Shown here: in pieces, positions 15,796 through 23,423 of the stretch
How positions within the stretch are numbered: the stretch's first letter is position 1
Layout of the letters: every line of letters starts with the position of its first letter
Origin: Robiginitomaculum sp.
GTDB taxonomy: Bacteria > Pseudomonadota > Alphaproteobacteria > Caulobacterales > Maricaulaceae
Length of the DNA: 27,818 bases
Assembly: GCA_016765255.1 (NCBI GenBank)
Contig: JAESQI010000200.1
Span: 1-27,818, forward strand
Direction of reading: 5' to 3'
The notes under the pieces: model-generated
The model's database searches: none
Seen by the model: the letters and a program-made list of their open reading frames with translations, nothing else
Told to the model about the DNA's origin: nothing
Made by a program: the position numbers and the translations under genes

Positions 15796-17049
15796 CTAAA
15801 TAAAATCTTCCATATCTGGAATGCGCCCAAAGGCGATTTTACCGCCTGCATAGCCGCCGCTTGGTTCTATATGTGTGCCAAGGCTTAAACATGTACGGCC
15901 ATAATGGGTGTTAAGCGCGTCCATAAGTACACTCATGTTTTCCCAGTTTTTTCGGCGAGACCGCTCATCTGCAGTTTCGAGCAAATCTTCACACCGCTGA
16001 TTTTGTGTTACCAACCCAAACAAGCATATAGAGACTTTAAACGGAGATTGGTTTGGAGATTGTTGCTTCAATGCCAACACCATATTTTCCAAGCTTTTTA
16101 AGAATGTATGGTCATCAAAGGCAGGCACCTGAAAATGTGTTGTCCGTCGCCATCTTGTCTGGTGTTTAAAACCGACGTGCAGAGAAAGATAAGACGCGGC
16201 AAAGTTTTCCCGACGTAAACGCCGTGCCGCCTTGACCAATAACAAACGTGCGCAATTGCGAGCGCCTTGAATATTTCTCCAGTCTGGCGACAAGACGCGC
16301 CCATGCCCAAACATATTGCGGGTGGTTTTTAAGGCCTCTGTCCGAAATCCGTGCAGCCCCGCCCAAAGTCTTTCCCCCTCGACACTGCGCCAAATCGCGC
16401 GCATTTGCTTGCCGCTTAACCCCATCAATTGCCGCACGGAAACAATGCCAGACATCCGCAACCTTTCTTGCATCCTCCTGCCGATTCCAGGAATGTCTGA
16501 CAGTTTAATTCCGTACAACATGTGTGGTAAATCTGTTGGCTGTAAACAGACGAGACCGTTTGGTTTTTCCATTTCAGCCGCAATTTTTGCTAAAAGCTGA
16601 TTGGGGCCAAATCCAATAGAGGGGGTAATATAGGGGCCTATATCCGCCGCCAAATTATCGCGTATTTCCACGGCAATTGAAAGCCAGTTTTGCCGCTCAC
16701 GCCCCTTCAATTGGCACTCCACCTCGTCAATTGACCACACATTGTGAATGGGTAAGCTTTTGCCGACTGACTTTAAAATTCGGTGGTGCATTTTAATATA
16801 CACATCATGGCGGGCAACAGGCGCAGGAAAATCAGGATATATTTCGCGCACATCAATCAGGCGAACACCGCGCTGGATACCCAATGCCTTTGCCTCACGG
16901 CTGACAGCGATAAACCCTGAATAAGGACTATCAAGTGGCAACACGCCCATGGGACGGTTCCGGTAGGCGGGCACGAGCTGTTGCTCGACAGAGGCAAAAA
17001 AGCTGTCAAAATCTATATATAGTGTTTCTATACTGGTTGGTTTACGCAT
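15796..17049 (-). CDS. Y-family (DinB/UmuC-type) translesion DNA polymerase
   Basis: A 417-residue Y-family polymerase that copies past DNA lesions. The palm motifs are intact: YIDFDSFFASVEQQ (Asp13) and WSIDEVE (Asp108, Glu109) supply the metal-binding acids. The fingers region shows AVSREAKALGIQRG, and the thumb contains the helix-hairpin-helix DIPGIGRRMQERLRMSGI. A little-finger domain and a tail ending GGKIAFGRIPDMEDFI follow. Because the acids are present it is not the catalytically dead ImuB type, and no imuA or dnaE2 lies nearby. I saw no clear beta-clamp motif. ATG 17049 lies 11 bases after an SOS box, which supports this start over an upstream in-frame one. It is closer to DinB than to UmuC by eye, but the subfamily is uncertain. 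Confidence 0.9.
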   Translation of the reverse strand: MRKPTSIETLYIDFDSFFASVEQQLVPAYRNRPMGVLPLDSPYSGFIAVSREAKALGIQRGVRLIDVREIYPDFPAPVARHDVYIKMHHRILKSVGKSLPIHNVWSIDEVECQLKGRERQNWLSIAVEIRDNLAADIGPYITPSIGFGPNQLLAKIAAEMEKPNGLVCLQPTDLPHMLYGIKLSDIPGIGRRMQERLRMSGIVSVRQLMGLSGKQMRAIWRSVEGERLWAGLHGFRTEALKTTRNMFGHGRVLSPDWRNIQGARNCARLLLVKAARRLRRENFAASYLSLHVGFKHQTRWRRTTHFQVPAFDDHTFLKSLENMVLALKQQSPNQSPFKVSICLFGLVTQNQRCEDLLETADERSRRKNWENMSVLMDALNTHYGRTCLSLGTHIEPSGGYAGGKIAFGRIPDMEDFI

Positions 17050-17060
17050 CAACCTCAATA

Positions 17061-17075
17061 GAACATATAGGGAAC
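17061..17075 (-). promoter_or_regulatory. Alphaproteobacterial LexA (SOS) box before the polymerase gene
   Basis: On the minus strand GTTC-CCTATAT-GTTC exactly matches the GTTC-N7-GTTC operator bound by LexA in alphaproteobacteria. It ends 11 bases before the polymerase ATG. It fills the 17-base gap between a TTGTAA -35 and a TATTGA -10 (17060-17055), so bound LexA would block RNA polymerase. With these hexamers the RNA would start at or next to the ATG. Confidence 0.85.
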
Positions 17076-17147
17076 ATTTACAAGCGTGTCTCGCACGAGT
17101 TTGCAATTTTTGTTGTATTGTGTAGCGATTTGGGCAATGGCTATACC

Positions 17148-18596
17148 ATGCCGGATTTAAGACCAGTTTTATTTGTTGTTGGACTGATGATTACGGCGTT
17201 GGGGGTTATCATGTTCATCCCCATGGCCGTGGGACTTGCCTATAATGATGACAGTTGGAATGCCTTTGCCACGTCTGGGTTTATCACCAGTTTACTCGGC
17301 TCTATCATGGCGCTTGCCAGTTATGCACCCAAAGCAAATCTACGGGCCAGAGGGGCCTTTTTGCTCACCACATTTTCTTGGATTGCCTTGTCCTTTTTTG
17401 CCGCCCTTCCCTTGTTAATCGCTTCTATTGGCCTTGATGTCACCGATGCTTTGTTTGAAGCAGTGTCTGGGATTACGACAACGGGCGCCACCGTCATGAC
17501 TGGGCTTGACGACGCGCCCAAGGCCATTTTGATCTGGCGCGCCATTTTACAATGGATAGGCGGCATCGGGATCATCGTGACCGCCATGGCTATTTTGCCC
17601 ATGCTCAATATTGGCGGTATGCAACTCTTTCGCATGGAAAGCTCGGACATGGGCGAAAAAATTCTGCCCAAAGCCGCAAGCCTCGCCGCCGCAATCGGGA
17701 TGATCTATTTACTTCTGACCATTGCCTGTGCTGTCGGATACGGCCTCGTCGGGATGAATGCATTTGACGCCATCGCCCACGCTATGACAACTATTGCAAC
17801 AGGTGGATATTCCACGTCCGATGCCTCCCTCGGTGGATTTATGGACGACGGAGCTGACCTGGTTGCCATTGCGTTTATGCTCGCAGGCGCGCTCCCCTTT
17901 GGGGTTTATCTTTTATCATGGCAAAGAAATTTCAAGCCCGCATTTTCTGATCCACAAATGCGCGGGTTCTTACTGATCGTAACGTTACTGATCGCTGTCA
18001 TCACCTATTATCTATGGAGTAATAGTATTGAAACCGGCAGCCACGCTCTGCGCCTCAGCGCGTTTAATGTGGTCTCGATTATCACGGGGACGGGCTTTGC
18101 AACTGCCGATTATAATCTATGGGGCCCATTTGCCGTGTCGGCTTTCTTTGTTTTTATGTTCATTGGTGGCTGTGCGGGCTCGACCGCATGTTCTATAAAA
18201 ATATTTCGCTATCAAGTGGCCTTTGAAGCCTTACGGGCATATCTGTTTAAAATGCCCAGACACCACGCCGTTGTCACCATGCGCTATGGGGGTAAAGTAT
18301 TACCAAACACTGTTGTATATTCAGTCATGGGGTTTTTCTTTTTGTTTTTCACATGCTTTGCCATTACGGCGATTATACTGTCCATGTTGGGCCTAGACGC
18401 TATCACCGCTTGGTCGGGGGCTGCCAGTGCCATAGCCAATGTGGGGCCTGGGCTTGGCGACATTATTGGGCCAGCAGGAACCTACCAATCTTTGCCCGAT
18501 AGCGCCAAATGGGTGTTAATGCTCAGCATGATTGTCGGTCGTTTGGAAATCATTACAGCGTTGGTTTTACTCACGCCGTCCTTTTGGCGCGCTTAG
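17148..18596 (+). CDS. trkH: TrkH-family potassium uptake channel subunit
   Basis: Integral membrane ion-conducting subunit of the Trk potassium system, which normally works with the cytosolic NAD-binding TrkA; trkA is not in this window. The 482 residues contain the four selectivity loops of the family: GITTTGATV (about 108-116), TIATGGYST (215-223), IITGTGFATADY (311-322) and ANVGPGLG (430-437). Many hydrophobic helices surround them. ATG 17148 begins just before the first helix (VLFVVGLMITALGVIMFIP). The frame is open further upstream, but that stretch overlaps the polymerase gene and SOS box. The ribosome site is weak. It ends 9 bases before the convergent hslO stop. Confidence 0.94.
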   Translation: MPDLRPVLFVVGLMITALGVIMFIPMAVGLAYNDDSWNAFATSGFITSLLGSIMALASYAPKANLRARGAFLLTTFSWIALSFFAALPLLIASIGLDVTDALFEAVSGITTTGATVMTGLDDAPKAILIWRAILQWIGGIGIIVTAMAILPMLNIGGMQLFRMESSDMGEKILPKAASLAAAIGMIYLLLTIACAVGYGLVGMNAFDAIAHAMTTIATGGYSTSDASLGGFMDDGADLVAIAFMLAGALPFGVYLLSWQRNFKPAFSDPQMRGFLLIVTLLIAVITYYLWSNSIETGSHALRLSAFNVVSIITGTGFATADYNLWGPFAVSAFFVFMFIGGCAGSTACSIKIFRYQVAFEALRAYLFKMPRHHAVVTMRYGGKVLPNTVVYSVMGFFFLFFTCFAITAIILSMLGLDAITAWSGAASAIANVGPGLGDIIGPAGTYQSLPDSAKWVLMLSMIVGRLEIITALVLLTPSFWRA

Positions 18597-18605
18597 AAAC
18601 AGGGC

Positions 18606-19508
18606 CTAAAGATCAGCCTGAGCAAAGGTATAATCCGTGCCGCAATATTCGCAATTGGCGGTGATTTTACCGTCTTTCATCATGTCGCCAATCGCCGCCG
18701 CGTCAAAACTTTTAAGGGTGTTGTGCAGACGATCCCGAGAACATGAACATTGGGCAAATATATCTTTTGGCTCAAGACGACTGACCCCTTGTTCGTGAAA
18801 AAGGCGGTAGAGCAGATTGTCAGAAGACAAATCTGGATCAAGGAGTTCAGCCGCGCTTACCGTTGCCATAACGGCCTTGGCCATATCCCAAGCCTCAGAG
18901 GCGTCGCCCCGCGCCGAATCGCCTGCAATGCGCTGCACCATCAATCCGCCGCCGCGCCATTTAAGTTCTTGCCCCGCCATTTGGTGCTGGCCAACCGCCA
19001 ATTTTACGCGTGTTGGAATTTGTTCGCTTTGGGCAAAATAATGCTCAGCACAATCTCCTAAGCTTTCCCCTTCAATGGCGGACAAACCTTGATACCTGTC
19101 CATGTCCTTACCTTGATCAATGGTCATAGCGAATGTCCCACCGCCCAAGAGCGTATGCGCATCTGGGTGTTGGTTTTCGCCTAGAATACGCGCTAAAGAC
19201 GACTGGTCAAAGCGAGCATAGGCCCGCACATCTCCGCCCGTTGTACACTCAGCCGTGAGCATGGAAATCGCCCCGTCATTGGTACCGTGGGCTTGCACAA
19301 ATAACCGCCCTTCGAATTTTAGTGTGCGCGCCACAAGTGCGCTAATGAGAATAGCTTCGCCTAAAATGCGGGCCACAGCAGGCGGGTAGCGGTCGTGACC
19401 AAGGGCCGCATCTAAAACATCGCCAAGCCGTATGACCCGCCCGCGCACTTGACCATCGCCAATTCGTACCGGCGCAGTCTGATTGTCATGCATTACATGT
19501 TCGCTCAT
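18606..19508 (-). CDS. hslO: Redox-switched chaperone Hsp33
   Basis: A cytosolic holdase activated by oxidation and unfolding. The 300-residue protein has the four zinc-binding cysteines in the standard pattern CxC (254, 256) and CxxC (286, 289) near its C-terminus. The N-terminal domain shows VRGRVIRLGDVLDAAL and the segment LLGGGTFAMTIDQG. The ATG overlaps the argF stop as ATGA, so translation is probably coupled. Being the last gene of an argD-argF-hslO run matches a gene order I recall from other alphaproteobacteria. Confidence 0.96.
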   Translation of the reverse strand: MSEHVMHDNQTAPVRIGDGQVRGRVIRLGDVLDAALGHDRYPPAVARILGEAILISALVARTLKFEGRLFVQAHGTNDGAISMLTAECTTGGDVRAYARFDQSSLARILGENQHPDAHTLLGGGTFAMTIDQGKDMDRYQGLSAIEGESLGDCAEHYFAQSEQIPTRVKLAVGQHQMAGQELKWRGGGLMVQRIAGDSARGDASEAWDMAKAVMATVSAAELLDPDLSSDNLLYRLFHEQGVSRLEPKDIFAQCSCSRDRLHNTLKSFDAAAIGDMMKDGKITANCEYCGTDYTFAQADL

Positions 19509-20437
19509 GTGTCGAGGCAGTATTTCAAGATCGCTTTTTGTGCGTGGAGGCGGTTTTCGGCTTCGTCAAATACAGCAGAACGCGGCCCATCAATCACGCT
19601 TGCGCTCACTTCCTCGCCCCTATGGGCTGGTAAGCAATGTAAAAACAGGGCGTCCGAAGCTGCCGTTGACATCAACTCATCATTGACTTGCCAATCGGCC
19701 AAATCAGCCAAACGCTGCTTCTTGTCCGAATCCCCCATAGACACCCATGTATCCGCAATCACCACATCTGTGCTGGCACATGCATTTTTCGGATCCCCAA
19801 TGATTTCGATTTTTGCGCCTGCACTTCTAGCCCGTTCCACATCTTGGCCCCGAACTTGATAATTTTGCGGACATGAGAGTACCAATCTATACCCGAATTT
19901 TGCCGCGCCATTAACAAAACTCATGGCGACATTATTGCCGTCCCCAACCCACGTTAGTGAAAGGCCGCGCAAATCCCGCCCCTGTTCTTCTAGGGTTTGT
20001 AAGTCTGCCATTATCTGGCAAGGATGATTATAATCGGTCAAGCCATTAATAACAGGAACGCTGGCACTATGGGCCAGAGCGGTTATAGTATCGTGAGAAT
20101 TGGCCCGCAACATAATCCCGTCCACAAAACGTGATAATACCTGTGCTGTGTCCTCGATGGTCTCGCCGCGCCCGAGCTGCATGTCATTTGAGCTGGCGGT
20201 AATGCTGGATCCGCCCAATTGGCGCATCCCCATATCAAATGAAAAGCGGGTACGAGTTGAGCTTTTCTCAAACAACATGGCCACCGTATATCCAGATAAC
20301 GGCGCGTCCGCGTCCACTTTTCCTTTTGGATATCCAGTTCGTGCTTTTTTGCGTACGTGTGCTTCGTCTAAAATTGCCCGAAGCTCACTGGCGGGAATAT
20401 CTGCGAGAGAGAGAAAATGTTTAATGGGTGAAGTCAT
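19505..20437 (-). CDS. argF: Ornithine carbamoyltransferase
   Basis: Joins ornithine and carbamoyl phosphate to make citrulline in arginine synthesis. The 310 residues contain the carbamoyl-phosphate loop SSTRTRF (60-65), HPCQ (138-141), the ornithine-binding segment WVSMGDSDKK and HCLPAHRGEEV (from 267), where the Cys closes on ornithine. ATG 20437 gives the usual start MTSPIKHFLSLADI. It overlaps the end of argD by 17 bases, in a different frame. The frame is open much further upstream, but that part is a shadow of argD. Confidence 0.97.
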   Translation of the reverse strand: MTSPIKHFLSLADIPASELRAILDEAHVRKKARTGYPKGKVDADAPLSGYTVAMLFEKSSTRTRFSFDMGMRQLGGSSITASSNDMQLGRGETIEDTAQVLSRFVDGIMLRANSHDTITALAHSASVPVINGLTDYNHPCQIMADLQTLEEQGRDLRGLSLTWVGDGNNVAMSFVNGAAKFGYRLVLSCPQNYQVRGQDVERARSAGAKIEIIGDPKNACASTDVVIADTWVSMGDSDKKQRLADLADWQVNDELMSTAASDALFLHCLPAHRGEEVSASVIDGPRSAVFDEAENRLHAQKAILKYCLDT

Positions 20438-21623
20438 CCATCTCTTTCGCTTGCGTAAAAACTTTGTCCAAAATTTCGATGGCTTCGCGTACATGTTCTT
20501 CTGTGATGATGAGAGGCGGCACCATACGCAACACATTATCCCCTGCATTGCCAACCAGTAAATGATTATCACGCGCCAAATTACGCACATCGAGCGCCTT
20601 TTTCTTAAGCTGCATACCGCACAATAAACCTTTGCCGCGCACCTCTTTGACCACATCGGGATGGGAGTCTTTTAGGGCGGCAAATTGTTGACTAAGATAG
20701 TTACCGACCTTAACCACATTGGCCGAAAGAGCTGGGTCAGTGAGTTCGTCGAAGACGGCATTGCCTACGGCCATAGCGAGGGGCCCACCGCCGTAAGTAG
20801 AGCCGTGTGTGCCAATGACCATGCCCTCCGCAGCCCGTTCTGTCGCCAGACATGCCCCCATCGGGAAACCGCCACCCATGCCTTTGGCAACGGCCATAAC
20901 GTCAGGATCCGCCGCGCCGTCTGCCCATTGATGGGCGAATAATTTACCGGTGCGACCCGCGCCGCACTGCACTTCGTCGTAAATCAACAGCAAGCCATGT
21001 TCATCACAAAGAGACCGAACATCTTTGAGAAATTGTACCGATAGAGGCCGTACGCCCCCTTCGCCCTGAACGGGTTCAAGCAAAACTGCCGCCGTATTTT
21101 CGTTGACCGCATTTTTAATGGCGTCCAAATCATCAAAGGGTAGATTAGTAAAGCCTGGCATAATCGGGCCAAAGCCTTCCATATATTTTGGATTGCCGCC
21201 CGCATTTATCGTCGCCATAGTGCGACCATGAAATGCGCCTTTGCAGGTCAGGATTTCGTAGCGCTCCTCGTGACCTTCGACAAATTGACAGCGCCGCGCC
21301 GTCTTAATCGCCGTCTCAACCGCTTCTGCACCCGAATTGGTAAAAAATACTTTATCGGCAAATGTGGCGGCGCAATATTTTTCAGCCAACTCAAATTGCC
21401 CAGGTACACGAAACATGCCCGATACATGCAAAATTTTATCCGCTTGCTCTTTAATCGCAGTTACGATGGACGGATGCCCATGTCCCAGACCGTTAACCGC
21501 AATGCCTGCGATAAAGTCCAAATATTTTTCACCGCTCTCCGTATAGAGATAAGCCCCTTCACCGCGCACAAATTCTTGGGGCGGGGGGGCGTAACAGTTA
21601 TAAATATGGTCATTTGCAGACAT
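20421..21623 (-). CDS. argD: Acetylornithine aminotransferase
   Basis: A PLP-dependent class III transaminase that makes N-acetylornithine; many members also act in lysine synthesis. The 400 residues show NSGAEAVETAIKTAR (96-110), FHGRT (131-135), the PLP-ring contact YDEVQCGAGRTG (Asp216) and the PLP lysine in AVAKGMGGGFPMG (Lys247), followed by HGSTYGGGPLA. AAGGA precedes the ATG by about 8 bases. It starts 16 bases after the ABC permease stop, so the four genes down to hslO may form one transcript. Confidence 0.96.
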   Translation of the reverse strand: MSANDHIYNCYAPPPQEFVRGEGAYLYTESGEKYLDFIAGIAVNGLGHGHPSIVTAIKEQADKILHVSGMFRVPGQFELAEKYCAATFADKVFFTNSGAEAVETAIKTARRCQFVEGHEERYEILTCKGAFHGRTMATINAGGNPKYMEGFGPIMPGFTNLPFDDLDAIKNAVNENTAAVLLEPVQGEGGVRPLSVQFLKDVRSLCDEHGLLLIYDEVQCGAGRTGKLFAHQWADGAADPDVMAVAKGMGGGFPMGACLATERAAEGMVIGTHGSTYGGGPLAMAVGNAVFDELTDPALSANVVKVGNYLSQQFAALKDSHPDVVKEVRGKGLLCGMQLKKKALDVRNLARDNHLLVGNAGDNVLRMVPPLIITEEHVREAIEILDKVFTQAKEMDDFTH

Positions 21624-21639
21624 TTGGGATTCCTTATAT

Positions 21640-22470
21640 TTAGGCTTTGAGCCGCCAACCTGATTTTAGCACTGAGAGACACACGACAAATAAAACAACA
21701 TTAAGAATGGATGTATAGAGCACACCGATCATTATATTCCCGTCCGCAGTCCCAAGAAAACCGTAGCGAAACCCGTCTATGAAATAAAACAACGGATTGG
21801 CAAATGATATTTTTTGCATGAAGACGGGCAATTGATCAATATGGTAAAATGTACCCGAGAGAAAACTTAACGGCAGGATGACAAATTGATTGACGACAGC
21901 CAGCTGGTCAAATTTCTCGGCCCACACCCCTGACAATAAACCAACCATTGATAAGGCCAAAGCGGCGGACAGGCCAAAATATATCACGGCCCACCACTGG
22001 GCGGGCCAAAGCACGGCAAATAGCGACAACGCGAATGTCGTAGCAATAGCAACGAGCACGCCCCGCGTGACTGCGCCGGCAATATAGCCGATTGCCAATC
22101 CGAGGGCTGAAAGCGGCGGCATCAACACATCCACAATACTGCCCATCACCTTGCCCGTCATAATGGACGAGGATGAATTGGCTGATGCATTATTTAAAAT
22201 GCCTAGCATGATCAATCCCGGAATCAAAAACCGGATGAATTCTTGTGGGCCTTCGGCGCGGTTTTGCGCAAAGGCCACCACAAATACGGTCATATACAGC
22301 AAATTTGAAACCACAGGGGCGAGGAGGGTTTGCGGCCCGACCTTCATAAATCGGCGCACTTCTTTTTTATAAAGCGTCCACAGCCCGAGCCAGTTTACAA
22401 GGCCAAATTGCCGTGTTGTTGGCCCTGCTACAGAGGGAAGCTTTTGAATGTTTTTTATGTTCACCGTCAC
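21640..22470 (-). CDS. ABC-2 type transporter permease
   Basis: A 276-residue membrane subunit of an ABC-2 exporter of the YadH/NodJ type. A cytoplasmic N-terminus (WLGLWTLYKKEVRRFMKV) precedes about six helices. These include TLLAPVVSNLLYMTVFVVAF, IRFLIPGLIMLGILNN, AVTRGVLVAIATTFALSLFA and LNVVLFVVCLSVL. The family signature appears as VNQFVILPLSFLSGTFYHI, followed by FANPLFYFIDGFRYG. The start is GTG at 22470 with GGAG 6 bases upstream. The ATP-binding subunit is not adjacent and must be encoded elsewhere. The substrate is unknown. Confidence 0.91.
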   Translation of the reverse strand: MTVNIKNIQKLPSVAGPTTRQFGLVNWLGLWTLYKKEVRRFMKVGPQTLLAPVVSNLLYMTVFVVAFAQNRAEGPQEFIRFLIPGLIMLGILNNASANSSSSIMTGKVMGSIVDVLMPPLSALGLAIGYIAGAVTRGVLVAIATTFALSLFAVLWPAQWWAVIYFGLSAALALSMVGLLSGVWAEKFDQLAVVNQFVILPLSFLSGTFYHIDQLPVFMQKISFANPLFYFIDGFRYGFLGTADGNIMIGVLYTSILNVVLFVVCLSVLKSGWRLKA

Positions 22471-22631
22471 TCTTGGCTCCGTAAATAAACGCCAAACTGC
22501 GCCTGATCCACTCTTATCGCTCTATCATGGCATTTCACCCCCGCCAAGCCGAAAAAAGTGGATTTTTAAAAATATCGGAGCCGCCTCATTTGTCATCATT
22601 ACATCATAATACAACACAACATATAGAAATC

Positions 22632-22640
22632 TGTGGATAG
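22632..22640 (-). promoter_or_regulatory. Candidate DnaA box upstream of gcrA
   Basis: CTATCCACA on the minus strand matches the consensus TTATCCACA at 8 of 9 positions. A weaker 7/9 site, TTATCAGCA, lies at 22704-22712 on the plus strand. DnaA is known to activate gcrA transcription in Caulobacter, so the position is suggestive. A single 8/9 match can also occur by chance. Confidence 0.4.
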
Positions 22641-22740
22641 TTAGAACAGCTATCTTGTATATAACTGTAAAACAGATACGATATGTTGTAATAAAGTGCG
22701 ATGTTATCAGCAATAACAAGCTCTAACCACTATATATGGT

Positions 22741-22766
22741 ATGTGGCACTCTAGTCACATGATAAT
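22741..22766 (+). promoter_or_regulatory. Dyad and -10 candidate of the gcrA promoter
   Basis: ATGTG (22741-22745) and CACAT (22756-22760) are perfect inverted arms 10 bases apart. GATAAT (22761-22766) abuts them and matches the -10 consensus at 5/6; the -35 position (GGTATG) is poor. A poor -35 with a dyad in the spacer suggests an activator-dependent or repressed promoter. The leader would be about 35 bases. Confidence 0.4.
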
Positions 22767-22807
22767 GTGCGATATGCATACGGCGAATTTGCAAGGGGGA
22801 TTAACCA

Positions 22808-23314
22808 ATGGCGACGTGGACAGAAGACCGGGTAGAAACGCTTTCAAAGCTTTGGGCTGACGGCCTGAGCGCAAGTCAAATTGCCAAAATATTAGGCGAA
22901 GTGACGCGCAATGCTGTTATCGGCAAAGTTCACCGCCTTGGCCTATCTGGTCGGGTTAAAAAATCTAAGCAAGCCAAGCGTATGCCCCGAACAACAACTG
23001 CGAAAGCCCGTACCACCAGTCCAAGTGCGCCGCGTATGCCGAGACGCATGGCCGCAACACCTGCCCCCGTTCCCCTAGAAGCCAAAAAACTTCCCAACGG
23101 GGAATTTGCCAATATTATGACCATTACAGATCATATGTGCAAATGGCCACTTGGGGATCCATCCAGTTCAGATTTCCGTTTTTGCGGACGCGGAGCGGAC
23201 AAGGGCGACCCTTATTGCAAAGCCCATTCGCAAGTCGCCTACCAACCCGCCCGTCGACGCGGTGTGCCAAGCCCTGCTCTACTTGCGCAAAATAAACGAC
23301 GCGCTCTGCGTTAG
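22808..23314 (+). CDS. gcrA: GcrA-type cell-cycle transcription regulator
   Basis: GcrA binds RNA polymerase sigma70 and activates promoters carrying methylated GANTC sites, linking transcription to the replication cycle in alphaproteobacteria. The 168-residue protein begins with the diagnostic TWTEDRVETLSKLWADGLSA. It continues through SQIAKILGEVTRNAVIGKVH and RLGLSGR, the DNA-binding helix-turn-helix. A basic, Pro/Thr/Ala-rich linker (about 60-95) leads to the conserved C-terminal segment CKWPLGDP and FCGRGADKGDPYC, which carries the sigma-interacting part of the family. AGGGGGA stands about 7 bases before the ATG. It is monocistronic here; the efflux operon downstream has its own promoter. 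Confidence 0.96.
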   Translation: MATWTEDRVETLSKLWADGLSASQIAKILGEVTRNAVIGKVHRLGLSGRVKKSKQAKRMPRTTTAKARTTSPSAPRMPRRMAATPAPVPLEAKKLPNGEFANIMTITDHMCKWPLGDPSSSDFRFCGRGADKGDPYCKAHSQVAYQPARRRGVPSPALLAQNKRRALR

Positions 23315-23374
23315 GCGCACTGCATTTTCAAATTTTGTAATTACATTTATTTATCGTTTTTCAATAATAATTGA

Positions 23375-23402
23375 TTGACTCTCGTTATGAAATTGCTATG
23401 TT
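23375..23402 (+). promoter_or_regulatory. Promoter of the NodT/MFP/RND efflux operon, overlapping a GANTC site
   Basis: TTGACT (23375-23380) and TATGTT (23397-23402) are 16 bases apart, 5/6 and 4/6 matches. GACTC (23377-23381), a possible CcrM methylation site, overlaps the -35. The RNA would start near 23409, giving a leader of about 15 bases that contains AAAGGAG at 23409-23415. Confidence 0.5.
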
Positions 23403-23423
23403 GCCCTTAAAGGAGCGATGATT

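Larger units (their letters stand above)
22471..22807. promoter_or_regulatory. Control region between the ABC permease gene and gcrA
   Basis: No gene is supported in these 337 bases. The permease promoter should lie at the left. On the gcrA side I see a DnaA-box-like 9-mer at 22632-22640 and a dyad GTTAT-CAGCA-ATAAC at 22703-22717. A second dyad ATGTG-N10-CACAT lies at 22741-22760, directly followed by a GATAAT -10 candidate (22761-22766). The direct repeat GTGCGAT occurs near 22696 and 22768. No GANTC methylation site was found here by eye. Confidence 0.6.

Noticed and set aside
16935..17147. N-terminal extension of TrkH by 71 residues
   Set aside because: It overlaps the polymerase gene and the SOS box, is not hydrophobic like TrkH, and ATG 17148 starts right before the first membrane helix.
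20438..20656. N-terminal extension of ArgF by 73 residues
   Set aside because: It lies inside argD in another frame, is Cys/Arg-rich and unlike ArgF; ATG 20437 gives the standard N-terminus.
22525..22719. Minus-strand 64-codon frame in the gcrA upstream region
   Set aside because: Low-complexity hydrophobic reading of AT-rich DNA with no ribosome site; the region is better explained as regulatory.
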